From Bradyrhizobium sp. 164 (lineage in GTDB: Bacteria; Pseudomonadota; Alphaproteobacteria; Rhizobiales; Xanthobacteraceae), in NCBI RefSeq assembly GCF_023073715.1, contig NZ_JADPKA010000083.1, positions 1 through 64,000 on the forward strand: DNA of 64,000 nt, given 5' to 3'. The notes beneath the pieces are model-generated. The model was not told the DNA's origin and searched no databases. It saw only the letters and a list, made by a program, of their open reading frames with translations. This document shows, one piece after another, positions 7,771 through 16,379 of the stretch. A program made the position numbers and the translations under genes. Numbering within the stretch: position 1 is the first letter of the stretch; every line of letters starts with the position of its first letter.

Positions 7771-9333
7771 TCAGCTCGCCGCTGCCGTCGTCACCGTGTC
7801 ACGCTGGCGCTTCATGACGATCTTGTTCAGCGCGCCGAGATAGGCCTTTGCGGAGGCGACCAGCGTATCCGGATCCGCAGCGCGCGCCGTCATCGAGCGG
7901 CCGTCCTGCGACAGCCGCACCGAGACTTCAGCTTGCGCGTCGGTGCCTTCGGTCACCGCGTGAACCTGGTACAGTTCGAGCTTGGCCTCGTGCGGCACCA
8001 GGCGCTTGATGCAGTTGAACACTGCGTCGACCGGACCGTTGCCCTCGGCTTCCTCGATCTTGATCTGGCCGTCGACGTCGAGCTTCATGGTGGCGCGCTG
8101 CGGACCGTGGGTGCCGGCGATCACGGTCAGCGAGGTCAGCTTGATGCGGTCGTGCGAGGCTGCCATCTCCTCGTCAACCAACGCCTCGATGTCCTCGTCG
8201 TAGATGTCCTTCTTGCGGTCGGCCAGCGCCTTCATCCGCGTGAAAGCATCTTCCAGCTGATTGGGGCCGAGCTTGTAGCCCATCTCCTCCAGCTTGTGCA
8301 CGAAGGCGTGGCGGCCGGAATGCTTGCCGAGCACCAGGGAGGACTGCTTGAGGCCGACCATCTCCGGCCGCATGATCTCGTAGGTGGACGCGTCCTTCAG
8401 CACGCCGTCCTGATGGATGCCGCTCTCATGCGCGAACGCATTCCGGCCGACGATAGCCTTGTTGTACTGCACCGGGAACGAGGTCGCCGCCGACACCACC
8501 TTCGAGGCGCGGGTGAGCTGCGTCGTGTCGATCTTGTTCCAGTACGGGAATTTGTCGTTGCGCACGTTGATCGCCATCACAATCTCTTCCAGCGCGGCGT
8601 TGCCGGCGCGCTCGCCGATACCGTTGATGGTGCACTCGACCTGACGCGCGCCGCCGACGATGCCGGCCAGCGAGTTGGCGACCGCCATGCCGAGGTCGTT
8701 GTGGCAGTGCACGGAGAACACAGCCTTATCTGAATTCGGCACACGCTCGATCAGCGTCTTCATGAAGTGGGTGTATTCCTCCGGCACCGTGTAGCCGACG
8801 GTATCGGGGATGTTCACCGTGGTGGCGCCGGCCTTGATCACGGCCTCGACGATGCGGCACAGAAAGTCCATCTCGCTGCGGGTGCCGTCCTCGGCCGACC
8901 ATTCGACGTCGTCGATCTGGTTGCGGGCGCGCGCGACCATCGCGACCGAGGTCTCGATTACTTGTTCCGGGGTCTTGTTCAGCTTCACCCGCATGTGCAG
9001 CGGCGAGGTCGCGATCACGGTGTGGACGCGGCCGCGCTTGGCAAATTTCACCGCCTCGGCGCAGCGGTCGATGTCGGCCGGGTGGGCGCGTGACAGGCCG
9101 GCGATGACCGAATTCTTGGAGCGGCGGGCGATCTCGCTGACGGCCTGGAAGTCGCCTTCGGAGGTGATCGGAAAGCCGGCCTCGATGACGTCCACGCCCA
9201 TATCGTCCAGCAGTTCGGCGACTTCGAGCTTCTCCTCGAAGGTCATGGTGGCGCCGGGACATTGCTCGCCGTCGCGCAGCGTGGTGTCGAAAATGATGAC
9301 GCGGTCCTTGTCGGACTTGTTCACGGTGGCCAT
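7771..9333 (-). CDS. leuA: 2-isopropylmalate synthase
   Basis: This enzyme condenses acetyl-CoA with 2-oxoisovalerate, the first committed step of leucine biosynthesis. The 520-residue protein has the HMGL-like TIM barrel: FDTTLRDGEQCPG (residues 15-27, metal and substrate binding), SVHCHNDLGMAV with the HxH metal ligands, and NGIGERAGNAALEE (family signature). It also has a C-terminal regulatory domain from about residue 390 (KLTSLTVIAGTH) that senses leucine. The length matches the family. Upstream lies a leader peptide rich in leucine with competing hairpins, so expression is probably controlled by ribosome-mediated attenuation as well as by feedback inhibition. Confidence 0.96.
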   Translation of the reverse strand: MATVNKSDKDRVIIFDTTLRDGEQCPGATMTFEEKLEVAELLDDMGVDVIEAGFPITSEGDFQAVSEIARRSKNSVIAGLSRAHPADIDRCAEAVKFAKRGRVHTVIATSPLHMRVKLNKTPEQVIETSVAMVARARNQIDDVEWSAEDGTRSEMDFLCRIVEAVIKAGATTVNIPDTVGYTVPEEYTHFMKTLIERVPNSDKAVFSVHCHNDLGMAVANSLAGIVGGARQVECTINGIGERAGNAALEEIVMAINVRNDKFPYWNKIDTTQLTRASKVVSAATSFPVQYNKAIVGRNAFAHESGIHQDGVLKDASTYEIMRPEMVGLKQSSLVLGKHSGRHAFVHKLEEMGYKLGPNQLEDAFTRMKALADRKKDIYDEDIEALVDEEMAASHDRIKLTSLTVIAGTHGPQRATMKLDVDGQIKIEEAEGNGPVDAVFNCIKRLVPHEAKLELYQVHAVTEGTDAQAEVSVRLSQDGRSMTARAADPDTLVASAKAYLGALNKIVMKRQRDTVTTAAAS

Positions 9334-9371
9334 TCTAGATTTCCTTTTGAGCTTTTGCGCCGTTCAGTGGT

Positions 9372-9449
9372 CTGGGCGCTTGAGGTGTCCGGTGATCTCG
9401 TACAACCCCTGAGCGCCCAGGCGCGTGGCGCCCAGCCGGCCCTCAGGGG
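9372..9449 (-). promoter_or_regulatory. Leucine attenuator hairpins before leuA
   Basis: Two stems that cannot form together lie between the leader peptide and leuA. Stem one pairs 9442-9449 with 9406-9413 (CCCCTGAG/CTCAGGGG, 8 bp, with an inner GGCGC/GCGCC hairpin). It begins at the end of the leader reading frame and is followed on the minus strand by TTGT. Stem two pairs 9412-9420 with 9372-9380 (CTGGGCGCT/AGCGCCCAG, 9 bp perfect). They share bases 9412-9413. Ribosome position on the leucine codons would choose between them. Which one stops transcription is not clear, since neither has a long T-run. Confidence 0.6.
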
Positions 9450-9562
9450 CAGCTAAGAAGAAGCCCGCCAAGAAGGAGGGTGGGCAGCAGCGCGGCCGGG
9501 ATCGTGGCGGCGGCCACGGCCACCTCCCCCGAAATCCCATCGATTTGGCCGCGAATCAGCAT
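9443..9562 (-). CDS. Leucine-rich leader peptide of leuA
   Basis: A 39-codon open frame on the minus strand, ATG at 9562 and TGA at 9443-9445. Eight of residues 25-36 are leucine (ALLPTLLLGGLLLS), a density expected of a leader peptide whose translation senses charged leucyl-tRNA. The Leu run ends six residues before the stop, and the stop lies inside the first stem of the hairpin set in front of leuA. Ribosome-mediated attenuation with such peptides is known for amino-acid genes in alphaproteobacteria. The peptide itself probably has no function after release. Confidence 0.75.
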   Translation of the reverse strand: MLIRGQIDGISGEVAVAAATIPAALLPTLLLGGLLLSCP

Positions 9563-9681
9563 TGCCAGACCCTTTGAGCCCTCAATACTCGGTCAAAACC
9601 GTTGATGGTTGATTGCCGGGAGGGGCTCGATCCGCCCGTTTCTAAACGAGAAACGCCTGCAACTGCAACGCCTAAAAGATA

Positions 9682-9696
9682 GTCAGTGGAACTGAC
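9682..9696. promoter_or_regulatory. 15-bp palindrome upstream of the leuA leader
   Basis: GTCAGT-GGA-ACTGAC is a perfect inverted repeat about 120 bases upstream of the leader peptide start and about 47 bases downstream of the end of the neighbouring gene at 9743. It could be a transcription factor site for leuA. No factor is identified. Confidence 0.35.
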
Positions 9697-9742
9697 CTAA
9701 ATAGGAGAGATTGCAGCCCGCGACGAGCGCAAGGCGCGCCGA

Positions 9743-10042
9743 CTATCCCGTGCCGGTGCGGCGGGCGCGGGCCCTGTTCTCCCAGCGGTTCAGCATCTGA
9801 CCGAGTTCGCCGGTCGCGACCACAGCGGTGCCGGCATTCGTGATCTCGTTGGTGTTCGCCGGCGCGTTGGCAGGAAGCCAGTCCGGCTCGGTATACTCAC
9901 GCCAGCGGCGCGCCTCCGCCCGCCTTTTGCGGGAGACGTAGTCCCGCGTGAAGTAGCCGGCCGCAAATGCGATCGCGAGCAGGATGACCAGGACGACAAC
10001 TTGCACAATGAACTCCGGCTTTATCCCCGTTAGCGCCTGCAA
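9743..10042 (-). CDS. Small membrane protein of unknown function
   Basis: A roughly 99-residue product with one hydrophobic helix (residues about 11-30, FIVQVVVLVILLAIAFAAGY), followed by a basic stretch (RDYVSRKRRAEARRW) and a hydrophilic tail. This predicts a single-pass inner-membrane protein with a cytoplasmic C-terminus by the positive-inside rule. The first start codon in frame is TTG at 10042 without a clear ribosome binding site; GTG a few codons in is an alternative. No family recognised. It reads toward the leuA leader. Confidence 0.55.
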   Translation of the reverse strand: MQALTGIKPEFIVQVVVLVILLAIAFAAGYFTRDYVSRKRRAEARRWREYTEPDWLPANAPANTNEITNAGTAVVATGELGQMLNRWENRARARRTGTG

Positions 10043-10187
10043 TCCAAACGCATTTGAAGGTGACGAAATTGCGACCCGCCATCGCGCAGCGGTTTCGATT
10101 CCACCCCTCGCAACCGGCAGCGGACCGCACTAACCTCCGCCCGCTCGGCCGGATCAACCGGTCAGCGAACATGATCGGGAGGACGCG

Positions 10188-11438
10188 ATGACACGCCAAG
10201 AGGCTCGTGACGAAGGGCAGCGTGACCAGGATGCTGCGCTTTCACGACGAACACTCGTCCAAGGAGTTGTACAAGGGCTTGCGCTCGGCGCCGCCGCCAC
10301 AATGGCCGGAGCCGGCTGCGCCCTGGCCCAGACCGGCCCCGCCGCACCGCCGACGACGATCACCACCCCGCCGCGCGATTTCGGTCCCCAGGGCGCGCCG
10401 ACCACATATTTCTGGGACCCCGACATCATCGCCGTCGATCCCTCCTTCAACGATCTCGCGCAGCCCAACACCGCGATCAAGCGTCTCTATACTGGCGTGC
10501 TGTGGGCCGAAGGCCCGGCCTGGAGCGCGCAGGGACGGTATCTCTTGTGGAGCGACATTCCCAATAACCGGCAGATGCGCTGGAGCGAGGATGACGGCCG
10601 CGTCAGCGTGTTCCGCACGCCCTCAAACAATTCCAACGGCAACTCGTTCGACTTTCAGGGCCGCCAGCTCTCCTGCGAGCACCTGACGCGCCGGGTGACG
10701 CGTTACGAGCATGACGGCACCGCCACGGTGCTCGCGGACTCCTATCAGGGCAAGAAGCTGAATTCGCCGAACGACATCGTCGCACACCCCGACGGCAGCT
10801 ATTGGTTCACCGATCCGCCCTATGGCGGCCAGCTCTACGAAGGCGAGCCCGACGTCGCGGGCGGCCCGAGCAATGCCGGCGGCAAGCTCAATCCGCGGAT
10901 CGGACAGCCCGCCGGCTTCGTGCCGGGCAAGCGCGAGCTCCCGACCAACTGCTATCGCATCGACCCGTCGGGCCGCATCGATCTCGTCGTCACCGAAGAC
11001 CAGGTGCCAGATCCGAACGGCCTGTGCTTCTCACCAGACTACAAGAAGCTCTACATCGCCTCGACCGGCAAGGGACCGGGCGACACCGGACCGGGCGGCA
11101 AGGGCGAGATCTTCGTGTTCGACGTCGGCAGCGACAACAAGCTCTCCAACCCTAGAAAGTTCAGCGATTGCGTGATCGACGGCGTGAAGTGCGGGCCGGA
11201 TGGCCTGCGCTGCGATGTCAACGGCAATGTCTGGGCCTCCAGCAATGCCGGGCGCGCCGTCGGCTATAGCGGCGTGACGGTGTGGTCGCCGGAGGGCAAG
11301 CTGCTCGGCCGCATCCGCCTGCCGGAGGTGTGCGGCAACGTCTGCTTCGGCGGCCCAAAGCGCAACCGGCTGTTCATGGCGGCGAGCCAGTCGCTCTACG
11401 CGGTCTACACGGCAACGCAGGGCGCAGGACCAGGCTGA
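10188..11438 (+). CDS. Tat-exported SMP-30/gluconolactonase family protein
   Basis: A 416-residue beta-propeller hydrolase of the SMP-30/gluconolactonase/LRE family, which opens sugar lactones. The twin-arginine signal ALSRRTLVQGVV near residues 17-28 followed by an alanine-rich stretch to CALAQ indicates export as a folded, metal-loaded protein. The family core is seen in WAEGPAWS (the metal-binding Glu), KKLNSPNDIVAHPDGSYWFTDPPYG (Asn and Asp positions; quoted here only as the motif SPNDIV and WFTDPPYG), and KCGPDGLRCDVNGNVWASS near the end (motif CGPDGLRCD). The ATG at 10188 follows GGGAGGACGCG. The exact lactone is not predictable. It stands alone between a divergent small membrane gene and an oxidoreductase gene. 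Confidence 0.88.
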   Translation: MTRQEARDEGQRDQDAALSRRTLVQGVVQGLALGAAATMAGAGCALAQTGPAAPPTTITTPPRDFGPQGAPTTYFWDPDIIAVDPSFNDLAQPNTAIKRLYTGVLWAEGPAWSAQGRYLLWSDIPNNRQMRWSEDDGRVSVFRTPSNNSNGNSFDFQGRQLSCEHLTRRVTRYEHDGTATVLADSYQGKKLNSPNDIVAHPDGSYWFTDPPYGGQLYEGEPDVAGGPSNAGGKLNPRIGQPAGFVPGKRELPTNCYRIDPSGRIDLVVTEDQVPDPNGLCFSPDYKKLYIASTGKGPGDTGPGGKGEIFVFDVGSDNKLSNPRKFSDCVIDGVKCGPDGLRCDVNGNVWASSNAGRAVGYSGVTVWSPEGKLLGRIRLPEVCGNVCFGGPKRNRLFMAASQSLYAVYTATQGAGPG

Positions 11439-11526
11439 GCGACACAAGCTCAATGCGACGCTGCGCCGGCGTTCCTCGCCGGCGCCAATTCTTTTGATAA
11501 TCCTTCGGCGCGCGAGGAAAAAAACC

Positions 11527-12684
11527 ATGCGTGTTGTGATCTGCGGCGGTGGCGTGATCGGCGCCTGCACCGCCTGGTTTCTTCGTCGCCGCGGCATCGA
11601 CGTCATTGTGGTGGAACGGACAGAGATCGCGGCCGCAGCGTCCGGCAAGGCCGGCGGCTTCCTCGCACGCGACTGGTGCACCGGCACGCCGCTCGACGCA
11701 CTGGCGCGGCGCAGCTTCGCACTTCATGCGCAACTGCCCGGGGAGATCGCGGGCGATTGGGGCTACCGCCCCATGACCGCCTATAGCGGCCTCGTTGTCC
11801 CCGATGGTGACGCCCGGCGAAATCTGCCCTCGGCACTTGGCTGGCTCGCCAACGGCGTCGCCATCGCGCAAACCATCGGCACGACCGCGACGACCGCGAT
11901 CGTTCACCCTCGCAAATTCACCTCGTTCCTCATGGATGCGGCGCTCACGCAGGGCGTGCAACTTCGTCGCGGCCGGATCAGCGGCATCGTGCGCGATGCG
12001 GATGGCATCACAGCGAGCGGCGTCCAGGTCGAGGGCAGCGTCATCGAGGCGGACGCCGTCGTCATCGCGATGGGGCCGTGGTCGCTGCTCGCGGCGCAAT
12101 GGATGAACCTGCCCGCCATCTATGGCCAGCGCAGCCCGAGCATCGTGTACGACACCGGCGGGGATGTGCCAGCCGATGCGCTGTTTCTTGAGCATGAGGA
12201 CAATGGCGTCGCCGTGTCCATCGAGGTTTTCCCCCGTGCCGACGGCAGCACGCATATCACGGCGCTTTCCGACATCGCGCCGTTGCCGCTCGATCCCGCC
12301 GCCGTGACGCCCGACCAGGACGCGATCGCGCGCCTGCAGGCGATGAGCGAGCGGCTCTCGCCGCTGTTCCGGCCCGAGAAGATCATCGCGCGGCAGGCCT
12401 GCTTCCGCCCGGTGACGCAGGATGGTCTGCCGCTGATTGGCAAGGTGCCGCAGAGCGAGGGTCTCTACGTTGCGACTGGACATAATGTCTGGCATCCTCA
12501 ATGCACCCGCGACCGGCGAGGCGTTGGCGCAGCTGATCGCCGAGGGCACGACGCAGATCGACCTTTCGCCATTCGATCCCGCCCGCCTCGGCCCGCTCGA
12601 TCCGTCGCTGCTGCACGCACGTTGAACGGATGGGGCATGCTGGCGGCGTACATGCATGGGCCTCGACCGAATCTGCATGCCTGA
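11527..12684 (+). CDS. FAD-dependent amine/amino-acid oxidase family protein with 3' frameshift
   Basis: A DAO-family flavoprotein (glycine/D-amino-acid oxidase type). The N-terminus has the dinucleotide fold MRVVICGGGVIGACTAW with GxGxxG, and the C-terminal half has the FRPVTQDGLPLIGKVP and GLYVATGHNVW motifs that bind the flavin. Right after GHNVW (12492) the frame changes to unrelated sequence ending at 12684. The expected ending (GILNAPATGEALAQLI to a stop at 12625) continues in another frame. The likely cause is loss of two G bases in the run at 12491-12492. The last about 45 residues of a normal enzyme are therefore altered. Sequencing error is a real alternative. The start at 11527 is preferred over upstream codons because GAGG lies in front. 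Confidence 0.75.
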   Translation: MRVVICGGGVIGACTAWFLRRRGIDVIVVERTEIAAAASGKAGGFLARDWCTGTPLDALARRSFALHAQLPGEIAGDWGYRPMTAYSGLVVPDGDARRNLPSALGWLANGVAIAQTIGTTATTAIVHPRKFTSFLMDAALTQGVQLRRGRISGIVRDADGITASGVQVEGSVIEADAVVIAMGPWSLLAAQWMNLPAIYGQRSPSIVYDTGGDVPADALFLEHEDNGVAVSIEVFPRADGSTHITALSDIAPLPLDPAAVTPDQDAIARLQAMSERLSPLFRPEKIIARQACFRPVTQDGLPLIGKVPQSEGLYVATGHNVWHPQCTRDRRGVGAADRRGHDADRPFAIRSRPPRPARSVAAARTLNGWGMLAAYMHGPRPNLHA

Positions 12685-12837
12685 CGTGCCCGAGTCGCGC
12701 TGCACTCTATTTACGCAGCAATGGACTTTAACCCGCCTCCCACAATCCTGAATGCAGTTTCACTTGCCGAGAATGCCCTCGCCGGTATAGTCGCGCCCCA
12801 ATAGCTCACAAGAGGCTGTTCAAGGGAGAAAAACAAC

Positions 12838-12956
12838 ATGAAGAATAGACTCTCTGTTGCGTTGCGAGTTCGCTCGACGCCGTGATCGGCGCGCCGGACG
12901 ACGCCGTCAGGAGTGACGTCAGTCTCCCGAGCTCCATCAAGTCCACCGCGAATTGA
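12838..12956 (+). pseudogene. Possible small gene remnant
   Basis: A good ribosome binding site (AAGGGAG, 9 bases before) and ATG at 12838 start a frame that stops after 15 codons (MKNRLSVALRVRSTP). A second open stretch in another frame (LDAVIGAPDDAVRSDVSL and on to a TGA at 12954) follows at once, as if one base had been gained or lost. The combined product is not recognised. It may be the wreck of a small gene or the start of a lost binding-protein gene. Confidence 0.25.
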
Positions 12957-13054
12957 TCGGAACGGCATCCGGGCCTTGGCCGGAGAGCCTTCCGCATGCG
13001 GTGCACGCAGCACCTTTTTCTCAAGTGGCAGCCAGGTTGCCCGGCCAATCATCA

Positions 13055-13930
13055 ATGCGAGCATTCCAGATTTTGATCGATGGCTTTGCCATCAGCGCTC
13101 TCTACGCTCTCGGTGCCACCGGCTTCACGCTGATATTCGGCGTCTCCGGCGTGCTCAACCTCTCCCACGGCGCTATCATGGTGGCGGCAGCGGTGGCGGC
13201 CTGGGCCGCCGCCAGCATTCTCAGCGTCGGCACCTATGCCGGCGCGCTGATCGGCGTCGGCGTCGCCCTCATCACGGCATTTGCCACCTATTTCGCGGTG
13301 GTGAAGCCGATCCAGGATTCGCGCCGCATTCCGAACGAGGAGAAGGAGATCTTCGTCCTCACGGGAACGCTGCTGTGGGGCATCATGATCCAGGAGCTGA
13401 TCGCCTATTTCTTCACCAACAACGCCAAGACCGTGCTGCCGATCGTCGAGGGCGTGGTCGAGATCCTCGGCGTCCGCACGCCGCGCAACGAGATTTTCAC
13501 GGCGATCGTCTGCTGCCTGGTCATCGCTCTGTTGTGGCTCCTGGTGAACCGCACCCGCACCGGCAAGGCCGTGCTGGCCGCCTCGATGAACCCGCGCGGC
13601 GTCACGCTGCTCGGCCTCGAGCTCACCAACATCTACATCGTGGTGTGGGCGATCTACGGTATCCTCGCCGGCATCGCCGGCGTGCTGCTGGGCATGTTTC
13701 TGGGCGTCAGCTCCTACAGCGTCGGTCCGCTGACCGCGAGCGCGTTCTCCATCGTCGTGCTCGGCGGCCTCGGCAGCGTCTCCGGCTCGCTGATCGCGGC
13801 CTTCGTGGTCGGCTATCTCGAGACCCTGACCGCCTATCTGATCTCGCCGGCCTATCGCACCATCCCGGCGCTGCTGCTGCTCGTGTTTGTGATGTACATC
13901 CGGCCACAGGGCCTTCTGGGGAGGCGCTGA
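13055..13930 (+). CDS. livH: Branched-chain amino-acid type ABC permease LivH
   Basis: Inner-membrane permease of a HAAT-family importer (291 residues from the ATG at 13055). Hydrophobic segments are spread along the whole chain, and the family motifs FTLIFGVSGVLNLSHGA near the N-terminus and SAFSIVVLGGLGSVSGSLIAA near the C-terminus are present. The frame is open upstream, but MRAFQILIDG is the conserved N-terminus. It opens an operon with LivM (one base gap), a fused ATPase (overlap) and two binding proteins. The imported solute may be an amino acid, amide or aromatic acid; families of this type are broad. Confidence 0.9.
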   Translation: MRAFQILIDGFAISALYALGATGFTLIFGVSGVLNLSHGAIMVAAAVAAWAAASILSVGTYAGALIGVGVALITAFATYFAVVKPIQDSRRIPNEEKEIFVLTGTLLWGIMIQELIAYFFTNNAKTVLPIVEGVVEILGVRTPRNEIFTAIVCCLVIALLWLLVNRTRTGKAVLAASMNPRGVTLLGLELTNIYIVVWAIYGILAGIAGVLLGMFLGVSSYSVGPLTASAFSIVVLGGLGSVSGSLIAAFVVGYLETLTAYLISPAYRTIPALLLLVFVMYIRPQGLLGRR

Positions 13931-13931
13931 G

Positions 13932-14858
13932 ATGGCCACCTTCTTCACCTCTCGCCTCTTCTTCGTCTCGCTCGCGCTCGTCGTCATCGCGGCAACGCTG
14001 CCGCTCTACGTCTCTGGCTATGTGCTGGGCCTGCTCACCGTCGCATTCTATTTCGGTGTGTTCGCGATGGCCTGGGACCTCTTGTTCGGCTTTGCCGGCG
14101 AGGTCAATTTCGGGCCGACCTTCCTGATCGGCGTCGGCGCCTACACCGCCGGCATCCTCAATGCCCAGTTTGGGTGGTCGGTTTATCTCTGCATCGTGCT
14201 CGGCGCATTCGCCTCCGTCATCGCCGGTCTCGTGCTGGCGTTGCCGGCCCTGCGCGTGCGCGGGCCCTATTTCGGCCTGACCACGTTGGTCGCGGTGTTG
14301 ATGCTGCAGAATTTCGTGGTGGTGTTCGCCGACCTCACCGGCGGCGAGATCGGGCTGACCATTCCCGACGTCATCTCTATCAACGCCGGCGTGAATTACT
14401 GGATCGCGCTCGGCTTCATGACGATCTCGGCCGCAATCCTCTACGGCCTGTCGCAATCGCCGATCGGCCTCGTGCTCCAGGCCAGCGGCCAGGACCCGGT
14501 GCAGGCCGGCGCGCTCGGCTTCAACATCGTCAAGCACAAGCTCGCCGCCTTCATCGTCAGCGCGTTCTTCTCGGGGCTGTCAGGCGCGCTGCTGGTATTC
14601 TACTTCGGCACCGCCTCGGTCGGCACCGTCGTCGACGTCGCGGTCGGCGTCAACGTGATCGTCTCCGCCGTGCTCGGCGGCCGGCGCACCGTGCTGGGCG
14701 CTGCGCTGGGCGCGATCTTCCTGATCGTCGCCGGCGAGTTCTTGCGGCCGACCGGTGAGCTCGCGACCTTCATCGTCTCGGCGGTGGCGCTCCTCGTCGT
14801 GCTGTTCTTCCCTGGCGGCTTCCTCGGAGCGGCCCTCTCGCGCGAGGCGCGCTCGTGA
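13932..14858 (+). CDS. livM: Branched-chain amino-acid type ABC permease LivM
   Basis: Second permease of the same importer, 308 residues. It shows the LivM features: LLFGFAGEVNFGPTFLIGVGAY (here cited as FAGEVNFGPTF) after the first helices, RGPYFGLTTLVAV in the middle and GRRTVLGAALGAIFL in the C-terminal half. About ten membrane segments are evident. It starts one base after the LivH stop and ends overlapping the ATG of the ATPase gene (GTGATG), so the three are translationally linked. Confidence 0.9.
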   Translation: MATFFTSRLFFVSLALVVIAATLPLYVSGYVLGLLTVAFYFGVFAMAWDLLFGFAGEVNFGPTFLIGVGAYTAGILNAQFGWSVYLCIVLGAFASVIAGLVLALPALRVRGPYFGLTTLVAVLMLQNFVVVFADLTGGEIGLTIPDVISINAGVNYWIALGFMTISAAILYGLSQSPIGLVLQASGQDPVQAGALGFNIVKHKLAAFIVSAFFSGLSGALLVFYFGTASVGTVVDVAVGVNVIVSAVLGGRRTVLGAALGAIFLIVAGEFLRPTGELATFIVSAVALLVVLFFPGGFLGAALSREARS

Positions 14859-16339
14859 TGGATATGAGGCTTCCAAACAGGGCCGTGCTCGAAGTCCGCG
14901 GCCTGACTAAGCGCTTCGGCGGATTGACCGCAGTCAAGAGCCTCGGCTTCGAGGTCAATGGCGGCGAGATTTTTGGCCTGATCGGGCCGAACGGCTCGGG
15001 CAAGTCGACCGCGATGAAGACCGTGATGGGCATCGAGCGCCCGACGTCCGGCGAAGTGATCTTCGAGGGCGAGAACGTCGCCGGCCTGCCCGCGCACAAG
15101 ATCGCGCGCAAGGGATTTGGCATGGTGTTCCAGCACTCGCGGCCGCTGAACCGGCAAACCGTGCTGGAGAACATCCTGGTCGCGCTGCTGCCGGACAGCC
15201 TGTTCATGCTGTTCCCCGACAAGGCGCTGATCGAGCGCGCCAAATGGATCGCCGAGCGCGTTGGGCTCGGAAATGTGATGAACCGCCGCCCGCCGACCCT
15301 GCCGTTTGCCGATCTGCGCCGGCTCGAACTCGCCAAGGCCATCGCACGTGACCCAAAGGTCGTGCTGGTCGACGAGCCCTTCGCCGGGCTGACGCGCGCC
15401 GAGGTCGAGATGTTCTCCGACCTGATCCGCAGCTTTCGCGACGAAGGCCGTGCGGTGATGCTGGTCGACCACAACGTCAAGAGCGTCGCAGCCCTCGTCG
15501 ATCGCGTGCTCGCGATGTATCTCGGCGAGGAGATCGTCACCGGCAAGGCCGACGAGGTCATGAGGAACGAGACCGTGCGCCGGGTCTATCTCGGCGGCGC
15601 GATCGAGACCCATGCGCGGCCCGAGACCAGCTTCAAGGATAAGGTGCCGCTGCTCCAGGTCGAGAATGTCAGCGTGTTCTACGGCAAGGCGCAGGCGCTG
15701 GAGAACGTCTCGATCCATGTCCACGAGGGCGAGTTCGTCTCGATCGTCGGCCTCAACGGCGCCGGCAAGACCACATTGTTCAACACCATCTCCGGCTTTC
15801 TGCCCTACAGCGGCGAGATCGTGCGCGGCGGCGAGAAACTCCGCGGCACCAGTCCGGCGAAGATCGCACGCAGCGGTCTCGTGCAATGCCCGGAATCACG
15901 CGAACTGTTCGGCGAGATGAGCGTGCGCGAAAATCTCGATCTCGGCGGCCAGCATCTTTCCGACGAGAAGCGCGCCGCACAGCTCGCCTGGCTGTTCGAG
16001 CTGTTCCCGATCCTGAAGGAACGCCAGAGTCAGATGGCACAGACGCTCTCCGGCGGCGAGCAGCAGATGCTCGCGATCGGCCGCGCCCTGATGATGCAGC
16101 CACAGATCCTGATCCTGGACGAGCCGACGCTGGGCCTTGCCCCCGTCATCCTCGAGCAACTCTCCAAGGCGCTGACCAAGCTGCGGCAAACCACATCGAT
16201 CACGGTGTTGCTCGGCGAGCAGAACGTGACCTTCGCGCTGCCACATGCCGACCGCGTCTATGTGCTGGAGCATGCAAGGATCGTGTGGGAAGGCGATCCC
16301 GGCCGCTTCGCGAGCGAGGCCGGGGCCGATTTTCTTTAA
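14858..16339 (+). CDS. Fused LivG-LivF ATPase of the branched-chain type importer
   Basis: Normally LivG and LivF are two proteins; here one chain of about 493 residues contains both. Domain 1 (about 8-250) has Walker A GPNGSGKST, a Q-loop (VFQHSRPL) and Walker B VVLVDEPFAGL, but in place of the LSGGQ signature it has LPFADLRRLELAKA. Domain 2 (about 262-493) has Walker A GLNGAGKTT, a regular signature LSGGEQQMLAIGRAL and Walker B ILILDEPTLGLAP. A linker of about 20 residues with no start codon context joins them. The fusion fixes a one-to-one heterodimer. The degenerate first signature means only one of the two composite ATP sites is canonical. Confidence 0.9.
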   Translation: MDMRLPNRAVLEVRGLTKRFGGLTAVKSLGFEVNGGEIFGLIGPNGSGKSTAMKTVMGIERPTSGEVIFEGENVAGLPAHKIARKGFGMVFQHSRPLNRQTVLENILVALLPDSLFMLFPDKALIERAKWIAERVGLGNVMNRRPPTLPFADLRRLELAKAIARDPKVVLVDEPFAGLTRAEVEMFSDLIRSFRDEGRAVMLVDHNVKSVAALVDRVLAMYLGEEIVTGKADEVMRNETVRRVYLGGAIETHARPETSFKDKVPLLQVENVSVFYGKAQALENVSIHVHEGEFVSIVGLNGAGKTTLFNTISGFLPYSGEIVRGGEKLRGTSPAKIARSGLVQCPESRELFGEMSVRENLDLGGQHLSDEKRAAQLAWLFELFPILKERQSQMAQTLSGGEQQMLAIGRALMMQPQILILDEPTLGLAPVILEQLSKALTKLRQTTSITVLLGEQNVTFALPHADRVYVLEHARIVWEGDPGRFASEAGADFL

Positions 16340-16379
16340 GTCTGTCAACATCAACAAAAACATAGAAAGGGAAACGACC

